From Gamarada debralockiae (Eukaryota; Ascomycota; Leotiomycetes; Helotiales; Hyphodiscaceae), in the NCBI GenBank assembly GCA_002803225.1, contig NXFV01001168.1:1-28060 (forward strand): a stretch of 28,060 nucleotides of DNA. The letters are read 5' to 3'. Position 1 is the first letter of the stretch. The number at the start of each line of letters is the position of its first letter. This document shows positions 18,590 to 28,060 of this stretch, in pieces. A program made the translations under genes and the position numbers. Below the pieces are notes generated by a model that was not told the origin of the DNA, did no database searches, and saw only the letters and a program-made list of their open reading frames with translations.

Positions 18590-21500
18590 ATGGAAGAACG
18601 ACTAGATTTCGGTGTAGTGACAAGCTTTGAAGTATCCCAAGGATCTACGGGAGGTTCGGATGGCCTTACCCAGTCGATTTCCGCCAGCAAGGTTGACATT
18701 CAGGGTGGAGCGAGATACGGTATGAGAAAATTTCTCTTGTTACAGACCTAAATCCGGTAGTAGTCAAATATTGCCATGCTTTCGTAGAGTCACTACCAAA
18801 GCAGGCAGACTCTCGCAGTCCAAGTGTCACAGGTTAATGGTTGCACATCCCGCAATGCTAACAATATTCACATGTGTAGAAGCAAATAATTGCTTCTGTA
18901 CGTGGTCAAGAGGAATTCATTTCTTGGAATCTATTTACAGAGTAAAGATGGTAGCCAGACTCCACTATTCGCAACTGGATATTGTCATTTTCAACCCTCA
19001 AGTTTGAAGAGAAGCAGTACCAGAATTTCGAAATAGCCAGAAAAGCACCCGGCACTGGACAGTGGTTACTAGAATCACCGGTGCTTATCTACTGGAGAGA
19101 TGGTGAATCATGGAAGCTGTGGTGTTACGGAATTCGTAAGGCTATCCTCTGGGTCACTTTTTCTTTCGGGAACATACCTGTACTCTTAGCTGGTGCTGGC
19201 AAAACTATCCTCGGGTATGATCTACCTCTATGCCTGCTCATTGTTTGATTTATGCAATAATGCATAGATTCGTATATCAATCATTATCAGCCATCTCCAA
19301 GGGATACGCATTCAACAAGAACATAGCTTGCATTTACGTCTACTTCGACTGCAGGGATCAGAAAAAGCAGGACCTGACAAGCCTCCTCTCTAATTTATTG
19401 ACATAACTCGTACGAAACCGAGACCAAATCTCAAAAGTAGTCAAAGATATGCATCAAGCTTCGAAAAGCAGTGGAATGTACCCAAGTTTAGACTAATACT
19501 TGCTGATGCTGAAGTCTCAAATGAGTTATTTTCTCGGGTTTTCATCGTCGCTCATGCGTTGGACGCATGTCTCAACGACACTGAAACAAACACAATGGAC
19601 AGCTTTTTGAAAGCACTTCACCAGCTTCCACCAAACGTTGATGTTCTTTCACTTCAAGACATGACATTAGAATTGGCCAAAGGGTTAAGGCAGATCGTGA
19701 GCTCGAAATCGTTGCTAAAGACGGTGACCTCAGAAAGTATTTTGAGAGTCAGATCAGTAGTCTTGAGCATTTGAGGCGGTTGGTCGGTAAGGGTGTCCAA
19801 AGGGACAGGTTCTTCTTAGGCAATGTCCTGAGTGCCGCGGTAGCAAAATCTCAAGGAATGCAAGTATTGCATGATAACAATTTCTCGTGTCAAGATTCAC
19901 TGACATATATGTTCAGGTCTCTACTCGCGCAACTCCACATGAAATCCCTTGCCTCTAAGCACAGGCTTGAGGATTTCGAATTTGGTGTAGACAATCTTCC
20001 CCAAACCCCAGACGGAGTCTACGAGACAACCTTGCTCCGCATCGGAGGGCAAGTTGAGTTCAAGCGAGGCTTGGCCATCAGCGCACTTACCTGGCTGGTC
20101 TTTGCTGAAAGAGCATTGACAACTACAGAACTCAGACATGCCCTTGCTGTCTAAGTCCCCGACAAGCATTTGCTTGACGGCGGCTTTGAGACTGTGGACT
20201 TGACCTCAGCTTGTGCCGGCATTGTTGTTGTTGACCAATGCACCGACGCCGTCTGCCTGGCGCACTTCACCGCCGAGAAGTACCTTCGAGACAATAAATC
20301 GACAATCTTGCAGTCGAATATGGCCGAAACATGTCTCGCCTATCCCTCGCTTGGGGAGTTCAGCCATGTCCCTCCTTCGCAGGACGAGGTGGAAAATTGG
20401 TGCAAAAAGTATCCTTTTCTAACCTATGCGGCCGATCACTGGGGTAATCATGTTGCTTCCGGCGTGAGGGAAAGCGTTTATAAGCTCACTTGAGAGTTTC
20501 TCTCAGATAGACAAAGGCTGAAGAGCGCAATCCAAGTCATGGCTAATTTCCGATCCAGGAATGAGGTAGATGTCTCTGGTTGCATATCCCTGCTTACTTT
20601 GGCTTGGACAAATTGGTGAAGAAGGTAATAGAACTGAACAAGGGCTTTACGCTGAATGCGAGGACTCAACGTGGTGAGACGGCTATGCACTGGGCGGCAT
20701 TTTATCGCGAGAGACCGTTCCTAAAGCTGTTAATTGATGAAGGGGTGGATCTCAACATGACGGACGTTGAAGGGAGGACAGCTTTGAACAGGGCAGTCAT
20801 TAACGGAGATGTTCATCGGTGCGATTGCTATTATCCCCGGTAAGACGAGTTGATCTCAAACTCGAGGACTGAGCCCGTTTAGATGGGCCGCCGCTTACGG
20901 GTATATAAGGATTGTGGAGATGCTGCTAGAAAGCGGCGTAGAAGTTGACGTATAGAATAAGGATGGGTGGACAGCATTACGGTGAGCTGCGCAACGGGGA
21001 TATAAGAGAATTGTCGGACTGCTGATTCGGAAACAGGCGTCGCTCGAGACGTCGAGCGGTGATGACCAGTGGACATTGCTAAGCTGGGCGGCACGAGAAA
21101 GCCAGGACCCTTCTATACAGCTCCTGATCGTGAAGCAAGTAAACTTAAATGTGATCGACACCAACGGGCGGACATCCTTAAGATTGGCGATCGACTACGG
21201 GCACGGAATGACAGCATGGCCACTGATACAAGCCCGCGCAGATATCAACAAGCCTGACAACAAAGGATTTACGCCACTACATTCGGCGGCAGAAAGATGG
21301 CAAAAGTCCCGTGATAAATCTCTCATATGGCTCCTTTTAGAGAATCAAGCAGAAATAAATGCGCAAACGAAACTTGGCCTGACGGCATTGCACATCGCTT
21401 CATCTCGAAGGTACTGTCCGGTTGTATGGCTCTTGCTGGAGAAGGGGGCGATTCTCAGTCGAGTAGATAACAACGGGCGCACTGCTTTGCACTGTGCTGT

Positions 21501-21891
21501 TACCGAAGGACACAAAGCAGTGGCTCAGATGTTAATTCAGAATGCCAAGAGCTTGATGCATGCTTCGGATGACGGGAAACAGACAGCATTACATGTTGCG
21601 GCATCTGCGGGGGATCTCCCAATCGTGATGCTACTGTTGGGCAGCGGAGCAGAGATCGATGTCCGAGATAGGGAGGGATACACGCCGTTACTCGCTGCTG
21701 TCTCCCAGCACCATGAAAGCATAGTATTTCGCTTGTTGAGGAGCGGAGCCAACGTGAACATTCCGAACAAGAAGCAGTGGACGGTACTGCAGTCTGCAGC
21801 TAGCGTAGGAAGCACAACAGCCACGGAGGCAATAATCCGATCTGATGGGGTAGAGACGATAGTTAAAAGTGATGATCGCCGGACGCTGTGA
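18590..21891 (+). pseudogene. NACHT-ankyrin (NLR-like STAND NTPase) pseudogene
   Basis: Fungal NLRs are intracellular sensors in heterokaryon incompatibility and defence. In order: a short N-terminal segment ending in SASKVDIQGGARYG (about 18660-18713); a pre-NACHT part with APGTGQWLLESP (19041-19080); the P-loop GIPGAGKTI, restored by a 54-bp intron (19136-19189); a 53-bp intron (19215-19267); a strand ACIYVYFDCRDQKKQ; a Walker B relic VFIVAHALDAC (expected V-D-A-L-D-E); a sensor-like TSRHDIRI; a possible GC-AG intron (19860-19916); a winged-helix-like part with ALTTTELRHAL and CLAHFTAEKYL; and about nine ankyrin repeats (20580-21870) with repeated G-x-T-A-L-H and A-x-x-G motifs. Stops lie at 19404, 19494, 20152, 20491, 20953 and 20983, and frame changes near 19505, 19645, 20575 and 20820. 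It cannot make a full protein. The last 271 codons remain open. Confidence 0.85.
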
Positions 21892-22374
21892 GAGATAGCA
21901 AAATATTTAGTATTGACTATACTCGGCTTGTGAAAGGGTTGACCGTTGATACCACCGAATTCTGAAGCGGAGCAAATTACCTGCGAAAAGAGCAATGACG
22001 TCAATTAGAAAGGCTAAATCAGACACGGATCTAGTTTCGCTGGCCCCACGAGCTGTGCAATCATATCCAGAAGAATACGGTTGATGCCTGGTTAGAGGCG
22101 AGTTTCGAGAAGGGACATTGCTGTATGTTTACCCTGATCAAGGGACGAGTTGGTGAAGAAAAATCCTCCTAACCAAAAAACTCTAATACGAAGTTGGAGG
22201 AAAGGAGGAGGGGGTAGGAACCGAGGGGTTTATAGACCTTACCCTTACCCTTACCTTCATGGTCACCTTTACGAACTTCTTCAACCAGAGTCAGAGCCTG
22301 ATTTAGATCATGTGATTTTGGAGCCTACTCCGCAAATGGCAAAGAGGGCAGACTTTACGATCGCGTGATAAATG
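21892..22374. other. Intergenic region between convergent NLR relic and hydrolase gene
   Basis: This holds a 73-codon frame (22150-22368) without recognisable features and a triple CCTTAC repeat (22237-22254). No gene is supported. Confidence 0.4.
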
Positions 22375-23628
22375 TCATGCTTCGACAGCATTTGAAGCAG
22401 CATAAATGGCCTTCCTGAACTCCCCAAACAGCTCAGCAGTTTGTCGGTCGCCAGCCGGGAAGACCTGACTTCCATAGAACCCACAAGTACCCCTCTCGCG
22501 ATCGACGAACCAAAAACAACTCGGCAAGCCATCCCACATTAACAACCCTTTTCCAGCAATCCCAGGGACTCCATCTACGGCGATGAGACCCCCGAGACCA
22601 TGATTCAATTTGACTTCTGTCTTCCCAAAACCGTTGAGCACATTGGCAGGCCCAGTCTCATTCAACCTTTTCTGCAGCTCCTCGTTGTCGGGAAGTTGTG
22701 GTTTGAACAACTGGTCGAGGTTTGACGAGTCAAGCAGAGTGCCATCGTCCCGCAAAAGACTCTCGAGGACTTTGATATAATCTCTGGCAGTTGTGTACAG
22801 TCCTCCACCTCCAGCGTCATCATGCGGTTCAATGACAGGATACAGCTCCATTTTATCCATCTTTAACCCTCCATCTTCCTGTCGTTCAACCCTCGGACAC
22901 ATTCTCTCCATCAAATCTTTCCTCTGCAGTGGTCGAAACGTCGTATCTTTCATCCCCAGTGGTTTGAAAATGTTTTCTTCCATGTATTCACCAAGCCTGA
23001 CTCCACCACTGAGTCGCTCGACGATCTTGCCCGCCCAGTCGAGACCAACGCCGTATCGCCATTGACCCTGAGTACCGGGCTCAAAAGTCAATGGTATGAG
23101 ATACTCCTTCACCACATCCCTTTTTGGCACGTCAATAGGGTGAATATTCCGCCATTCGGCTATGAGCGGAGAGGAGAATGGGTATGCCATTCCTGCGGTA
23201 TGCGTCAACAGCTGTCTCAATGTGATTGGATTCTTTGCTTTCGTCAATATGGGCTGTTTAGTAGCGGGATCAAAGCCGGTGATGATGTCTGGGTCCAAGA
23301 ATTCGGGGAGGATGCGAGAAACGGGTTCATCGAGCGTGATAAGACCGCGCTGGACGCATTGTAAGGCTGAGATGGAGGTGAGGAGTTTGGTACAGGATGC
23401 TATCCAGAATATGGCATCTGCCTGGATTTTTGGTGCATCAGGCTCGAGAGTGAGCTTTCCAACTGCTTTCTCGTATTTGTATGATCGATCTGGCAGGGAA
23501 GATCAACAATTGATATTGGGAACGAGAGTCTGGGTGGAAGACTGACTAGTGCGGCTGGCTACGAGAACGGCGTTTGCAACGACGCCTTGATCGACAGACT
23601 TTTGGATGTATTCTTCAAAAGACTCCAT
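22375..23628 (-). CDS. Beta-lactamase-fold serine hydrolase / transesterase-like protein (398 aa)
   Basis: Two exons: 23628-23547 and 23489-22375, with a 57-bp intron 23546-23490 (GTCAGT..GCCAG). The class C beta-lactamase/transpeptidase fold is shown by the S-x-x-K motif SCTK (Ser59-Lys62), the second motif with Tyr173 in WRYGVGLDWAG, L-L-T-H-T-A-G (about 121-127), the helical IFKPLGMKDTTF segment, and a HGLGGL motif in the C-terminal part. Ser59 would be the nucleophile, activated by Lys62 and Tyr173. In fungi this family covers esterases and acyl transferases such as LovD and other lactamase-like hydrolases; the substrate cannot be read from sequence. No signal peptide is seen, so a cytoplasmic protein is likely. 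It is intact, in contrast to its neighbours. Confidence 0.88.
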
Positions 23629-23694
23629 TTGAATGGCTTGCGAGACAGTTTTGAGTGAAAGTTAAAATGAACAGCTTATTAGAAAGATTTATAA

Positions 23695-23723
23695 TTACCC
23701 CACCATGACAGAAGGTGGGGTAA
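23695..23723. repeat. Perfect 10-bp hairpin in the hydrolase 5' flank
   Basis: TTACCCCACC (23695-23704) and GGTGGGGTAA (23714-23723) are perfect inverted repeats around a 9-base loop. The hairpin lies 67 bp upstream of the hydrolase start codon on its strand. It may be a binding site or an RNA structure in the 5' leader; function is not shown. Confidence 0.5.
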
Positions 23724-23825
23724 ATGCCATCGGCCCGACAAAATTCCGAGAACGCCATTCTTTCCGTCGGACGGGATTTTCGCTTCGCCGGGATGTCCGG
23801 TGTACGGAGTAATCCTTCCAAGCAA

Positions 23826-23891
23826 AGCTAAGCCTGGCGGAAGTTTAACTTAGCTGAGGCCTAGCTTTAACGGTACCTCCTAGCTAAGCCT
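23826..23891. repeat. Cluster of AGCTAAGCCT direct and inverted repeats
   Basis: AGCTAAGCCT occurs at 23826-23835 and 23882-23891. The near-inverse AGGCCTAGCT lies at 23857-23866, and ACTTAGCT at 23848-23855. The cluster lies 140-210 bp upstream of the kinase-like gene and could be regulatory or a worn element end. Confidence 0.4.
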
Positions 23892-23936
23892 TATTAAGTT
23901 AGGCTCGCCGTCTCGACCCATGCCACGTTTCAGTCT

Positions 23937-23943
23937 TATAAAG
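23937..23943 (+). promoter_or_regulatory. TATA-like box of the kinase-like gene
   Basis: TATAAAG lies 92 bp upstream of the ATG at 24035, followed by a pyrimidine-rich leader (23970-24010), as usual for fungal promoters. Confidence 0.45.
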
Positions 23944-24034
23944 GATTTGCTATCCGTAAGACAACCACTACTTTCTTCATAGCTACTATTATTACAGTTT
24001 CCCCCATCCCAGAATCTGACCACTCCGAGCAACA

Positions 24035-24586
24035 ATGACCCTCGAGAGAATCGTCATCGTCGGTAAACCAGGCGCAGGGAAGACAACTCTAGCTGCGCAG
24101 CTAGCTAGCAGGCTCAGTCTGCGCAATGTTGAACTGGATGGCATTAATTGGCAGGCGAATTGGGTTCCGCTTCCCAAGAATGAAATGCGTGAACGTGTTA
24201 GAGAAGCGATCACAGTCGCTGGTGATTGGGTACTCGACGGCAACTACAACTCCGTGCGCGATATTGTCTGGGCACGAGCCGACACTCTGATCTGGCTAGA
24301 CTATCCTCTCTGCGTAGCCTTGCTGCGAGTCCTGCGGCGGACAATGGGCCGAATTTTTCGACGAAAAGAGCTTTGGAATGGAAATCGGGAATCCCTTCGA
24401 CATCTTTTGAAGATAGATCCCAATGAAAACTTGATTGCCTGGACAATTCTATTGCATACGAGGCATCGAAACGAATTTCCGACCCTTTTCGAACAGCCTG
24501 AGTACAGTCATCTGAGGGTTTTAAGGTTTCGGAATCCTAGAGAGACGGAAATGTGGCTCCAAACAATACCAAGTGCGACAGACTGA
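24035..24586 (+). CDS. P-loop kinase-like protein, FlaR/adenylate-kinase-like (183 aa)
   Basis: This is a single intronless frame. A Walker A motif GKPGAGKTT is at residues 10-18, directly after the first beta strand. The pair ELDGINWQANW (about 33-43) and WVLDGNYNSVRDIVWARAD (about 68-86), followed by TLIWLDYP, is the signature of small bacterial P-loop proteins annotated as FlaR or adenylate kinase-like, common in actinobacteria. An arginine-rich LID-like helix (LLRVLRRTMGRIFRRKELW) follows. Length equals the bacterial family norm. The likely activity is nucleotide binding or phosphotransfer; the substrate is unknown. Absence of introns and bacterial character make horizontal transfer an inference worth testing, though homologues in other fungi may exist. 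The gene is divergent from the hydrolase gene, sharing about 400 bp of upstream DNA. Confidence 0.8.
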   Translation: MTLERIVIVGKPGAGKTTLAAQLASRLSLRNVELDGINWQANWVPLPKNEMRERVREAITVAGDWVLDGNYNSVRDIVWARADTLIWLDYPLCVALLRVLRRTMGRIFRRKELWNGNRESLRHLLKIDPNENLIAWTILLHTRHRNEFPTLFEQPEYSHLRVLRFRNPRETEMWLQTIPSATD

Positions 24587-26704
24587 GGAAATAAGAAAGT
24601 AAGATAGGGAGAGTCCGAGGATGGCATTAGTATATATTGGCAAGAAGGGCTTAAGTATAGATGAAAGCCCTGGAAAGGAATCCATACAACTCCCACCTTC
24701 ATCGAATGAGAAGCTAGAAAGGATAGGTCGGGAAGAGCATTGGGGCGACCGAGAACGGACCTTGCACCCCCTCTCCGCAGACTGATATTCAATAAAATAT
24801 TCAATCATCGCCCTCTCATGATGTCTGCCCACAACCTCACGCTCCAAGTGGTCAAGGAATTCGAAACCATGAAGATGTTCTTTCTTGCTGCGCCCCGAAA
24901 GTACGGTGTTTGGTCATTTCTCTGATGTGCTTTGAGTCCTTGTCGGGAGAGCTACCTGACCATCCAACGTCTCTAGCTTCTCGCGATATCGCTTTCCCAA
25001 GGCTTGCATTGCTTGCTCTGTAAACAATTAAGCCAGTAATTGGTCTCCTAATCTCGTTCGATGGAAGGAGTTCCACTCCTGGAGTCTTTCGTGGAAGGAA
25101 CTTACTGGCAGCGCCATCACAACTCTTCCGGTCCAACATCTTGCGATGGTGCTCTCTCGAGGGAGCCGATACCTGCTATAGTATACGATGATTTCCTTAC
25201 AAAATGCTGAGAATTGTTCTCCTCCTGTAGCGGTTCGTTAAAACCCCCTTTCACGAAATGGTTGTCTCGAATGTGCTCTTTGTGTTCTAGTTGAAATGTT
25301 CGTCGGGTTAAGAAGGGTACGGGCAGCCTCTCGTTCCTCATAGTCTACGAGATTTCGCGGTGGAAGTCTAATAGGTTTATCAGGTCTGGTTGGCCGACGC
25401 TTGGGAAGGCTTCGGAGAGCGGGGCGCTCGATTGGGCTGGGTGACCACAGCTCAAGTTTTCAGCTGCGCTGGAGTTGATTTTTATGGGCTGCTCATTTCT
25501 AGCCCGAATCCTAGACAACTATTCGTGAACGATGGCCCATGTGATAAATGTGCCATCGTGGATGCTCCCCAACCTCATGTCCGATGGTTCGGTTGTACAG
25601 TACATTTAGCCACAGTCATCGCAGATATAGGTCATGGGGGTAGATTCAAACTTTGCGCCCAGCGATTATTATCCCGCTGACGATGTTATCGTCCTCCTCA
25701 AGCAGGTGGTCCACGATCTTCCAGGATAATGACAGGGAAAGCACAAGCGAGTGCAGCCGCAAGGACGATCCACTTGGTGAGAAATTCCTTGAGGAACAGC
25801 TTTCCTAATCCAGTCGCCACATGACCGCTGCTCCTGCTGGCTGAATGCCTCTGTAGAACCCAGCAGGGGCAGCAGTCATGCAGCAAGGAACATTTAGCCA
25901 AGGCATGAAGAATGGATGTTTTGAAGTTAAACTCTACTGGTGGCAGAATCTGAGGATCTAGTATGGCGGAAATTTTCCATTGAGGGAAATAGTTGAGGGG
26001 GTCCATCATAGAAGGTCCGGTGATCTAGGATTCCAATTCCTCGGAGCAGCAAACACAGTGCACGGCATGAGGTACCATACCAGACACTTTCCGCTTCTTT
26101 CTGTTATGTCCGCCTTCATTGCTATTAGTATTCACGGCTGTATGAACACAATCATCTTCGTAGTCGTCATCATCCTCTTATGGTAAAGTATCATCATGTA
26201 GATCATCATCGTCGTGGGTGTATTGCTCCTCATAAGAGTATCCACCGGGCCAGAAAAGAAAGAAAATGGACACGAGAAGCTCGCTCCTGAATCTGAACGT
26301 TCACTTTATCGGATATTCCTCTAAAAATGAAAGTAATAGCTCGTCAAGGTAGAGGCAAACTTTAATCTTGTATCGAAGGTGTAGGAGAGAGAATATCCGA
26401 GATTCGGATCTTCGGAGTTGAAAATCGCATACCCAGCTGTCGAACAATAGTACTCCCCACCACACAAACCGCGGTATCCAAAATCACAATCAAAGAGATG
26501 CGTGTATGCAAGGGAGCAGATAAGGCGTTATTCGGCACCGGGACAGTTGTGGCATCGTCTAGTAGCATGGTTGCCATCTCATCGACGCTGTTGTTGTGAT
26601 GGACGTGATGGGGTTGCTGATGACTGGTTTGTGGACCGCCTCCAAGGCTGTAGGGCGGAAGACGTAGTTGATATCTGATTTCTATCAAGGTTTTCTGTAA
26701 GCAT
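24587..26704. other. Long gene-poor stretch
   Basis: No confident gene in about 2.1 kb. One splice-like pattern lies on the minus strand at 25125-24920: a GTAAGT donor after M-A-L-P (about 25104) and a TTTACAG acceptor (about 25022) would join to EQAMQALGKRYREKLETLDG and a stop, only about 38 codons. A 103-codon minus frame (26009-25698) carries a DCC motif and a hydrophobic C-terminal helix (see findings). Neither is strong enough to call a gene. Confidence 0.35.
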
Positions 26705-27286
26705 TGCTGAAGGTAGGTTCGCCCGAATGCTCACCAAGTCACAAAGCCTGCCTCGAACCATGCATCGGACCATGTCCAGCGTAATAAACAATAAGAAGAT
26801 TGTTAGCATTTCCGAAAGCCTCTATGAACTGCCAAGCCTTGCGGTTCAAGGCAAAAGCGATTTAACCATCAGTATAATCCATATTTCGGTGTCAAACCTA
26901 TCCATAGACTTGAACGTTTTGGTAAAGTCGTCGAGTTCGTATTGTATACCTACGCTGCCTTCTTCCCATCTCAACAGTAGGACTCGTACATCTTTGTACC
27001 GCCAACGTCCTTTATTAGGAAACATGCTTGCAGACACTTGTCAGAAACTAATCAGTATTTTGATCTTGTGCTATAGACGCTGAAGCTCCACCTAGGTTTC
27101 CAAGCCCGGCGGCCAACGCCCAAGCTTATCGATGTGGTACTTCGTGCGGCTGATATCGTGAGTGGCTGTTGAAATCGACGATACTGGACTCGATTCTTGC
27201 CGTGACTTGATATGGAGGATCAGCTGAAACTGTGGTGCTAGAATAGACTTGATCTCTAAGTGGCTGCCCGACCTGCTGGAGTTCAC
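26705..27286 (-). pseudogene. Caspase-like (peptidase C14-type) gene remnant
   Basis: Read on the minus strand, the relic has the opening strand of fungal caspase-like domains, YKDVRVLLLRWEEG, followed by ELDDFTKTFKS and FDTEIW (27025-26870). One frame over comes AWQFIEAFGNANNLLIVYYAGHGP (26840-26765). The catalytic histidine motif Y-Y-A-G-H-G is intact (His at 26774-26772). Damage: a frameshift with TGA 26848-26846, a TAA in the continuing frame, and TGA 26741-26739 where the family usually has Trp (R-Q-A-L-W). The cysteine half is not found downstream in continuous form. Upstream coding-like sequence reaches about 27286. Such proteins are cysteine proteases linked to fungal cell death; this copy is dead. 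Confidence 0.65.
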
Positions 27287-27694
27287 TGGTGACGGCGACG
27301 ATTTTGACTGTATGCCTCCTGCGGCCAGTGTTATTAATGGTACATTATCATCAGCAAAGACGAATATCGTAGATTTTACCTAATTAATTATTTCATAAGG
27401 TGGTATGCTGGGAGAAGATTGAATGTCAATGAAGAGAAGTTTGGAAGCGGCAGTGAGCACAGACCTTGCCAAAAACCACTCGGCTAGTCTATATGTCAGA
27501 ACATGGCTTAGTAATCAGGCTCCTGAAGGAACACGGCCGTACAGCAGTACAGGGAGTTCAATGCTCTATAAATATAGGTTCTACAGTCAGTAGAGATTGA
27601 TGAACAATCATCGAACACTTCAATTTCTGACACTATAAGCTGTTTTCTCTTTCGCCGTGATTCTATTTCCATAGTCACTCGATAAAACAGCAAC
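27287..27694. other. Intergenic region between caspase-like relic and DUF7704-like gene
   Basis: No coding signal. The right part, up to ATG 27695, should hold the promoter and leader of the DUF7704-like gene. Confidence 0.4.
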
Positions 27695-28060
27695 ATGGCG
27701 TTTATCATGCCCCCAATACCCCGCTTCTTCTTCCTCTACGGCGAGCCTTGCCTTGTGTACGTCATTCCCTGCATTCTATACCCGTAACCCTCAAACTACC
27801 ACGCTCTAGTTCCTAACAACCTACCAACAGCTTCTTCGGCGGCGTCGTAAGCCCCGTCCTAAACCCCCGAAACATCATCACCCTCCTACCACCCCACCTC
27901 GCGGGGCGCGGCACCACAGACCTCGACCCTACACCTCTCGAGCATCTCCTCGGTCTGCAATCCGCGGTCCTGATGTTCATGATGTTGATAGGTCTAGGAG
28001 GTACGGTGATATCTAGGGACAGGCAGCAGGCTATCGGTACAGGCAGCAAGTTATCGGTAC
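27695..28060 (+). CDS. DUF7704-like membrane protein, 5' part (continues past window end)
   Basis: Exon 1 (27695-27756) encodes M-A-F-I-M-P-P-I-P-R-F-F-F-L-Y-G-E-P. A 74-bp intron (27757-27830, GTACGT, branch TCCTAAC, CAACAG) joins to exon 2 at V-F-F-G-G-V-V-S-P. The order P-x-x-x-R-F-x-F-L-Y-x-E-P followed by a membrane helix is typical of small fungal DUF7704 proteins with four predicted membrane segments. A second hydrophobic helix (VLMFMMLIGLGG, about 27975-28005) fits. The function of the family is unknown. The frame is open to the last base, but the last 40 bp are a tandem repeat of 20 bp, not a multiple of three, so the natural frame there is uncertain. Confidence 0.6.
28021..28060 (+). 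repeat. 20-bp tandem repeat, two copies, at window end
   Basis: AGGCAGCAGGCTATCGGTAC (28021-28040) is followed directly by AGGCAGCAAGTTATCGGTAC (28041-28060): 18 of 20 identical, with both differences of the C/T or G/A type. It may continue past the window. Confidence 0.8.

Noticed and set aside
22237..22254. Three CCTTAC repeats, reminiscent of telomere repeats
   Set aside because: The unit is CCTTAC and not CCCTAA. Three copies in an internal region are a simple repeat.
1..28060. CRISPR array, bacterial operon, rRNA or phage features
   Set aside because: No regularly spaced repeats, rRNA-like sequence or bacterial gene layout; the introns and gene families are fungal.

Overview
The window looks like a stretch of a filamentous ascomycete nuclear genome. 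Coding regions carry short (49-102 bp) introns with GT..AG borders and CTAAC/CTGAC-like branch sites. The recognisable genes are fungal types: Mediator subunit Med8, a DUF4188 protein, an ML-domain lipid-transfer protein, a NACHT-ankyrin protein and a DUF7704-like membrane protein. Base composition alternates between gene-like segments and AT-rich, gene-poor segments. A Leotiomycete is my guess, but the order is an inference and is not proved by the sequence.

Layout. 1-0.98 kb: 3' part of a Tc1/mariner-like transposase with two catalytic positions apparently replaced. 1.08-2.08 kb (-): DUF4188-type gene with one intron and a probable frameshift just after the start. 2.98-3.50 kb (-): two intron-containing tRNA-Ile-like sequences. 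4.27-5.62 kb (-): intact 449-aa protein with a short F-box-like segment. 6.30-7.20 kb (-): intact two-exon Med8. 7.89-8.48 kb (+): broken ML-domain (NPC2-like) gene. 8.89-10.31 kb (+): unknown three-exon gene with three 1-base frame changes. 11.27-12.12 kb (+): decayed unknown gene. 12.1-14.5 kb: gene-poor, with a 202-bp inverted-repeat element. 14.57-16.52 kb (+): intact 650-aa disordered/coiled-coil protein. 17.16-17.46 kb: a 304-bp non-autonomous hAT element with a perfect 8-bp target duplication. 18.59-21.89 kb (+): large NACHT-ankyrin (NLR-like) pseudogene. 22.38-23.63 kb (-): intact beta-lactamase-fold hydrolase. 24.04-24.59 kb (+): intact bacterial-looking P-loop kinase-like protein. 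26.7-27.29 kb (-): remnant of a caspase-like gene. 27.70 kb to the end (+): 5' part of a DUF7704-like membrane protein.

Functional picture. I see no gene cluster with one pathway. Intact genes alternate with relics of fast-evolving families (transposases, an NLR, a caspase-like protein) and with small non-autonomous elements. The notable theme is cell death: an NLR with a possible amyloid-type motif and a caspase-like gene lie about 5 kb apart, and both are dead. I do not see a convincing new multi-gene system. The best leads are the hAT element, the NLR relic with its motif and possible GC-AG intron, the tRNA pair, and the concentration of 1-base indels at 7.9-9.5 kb.
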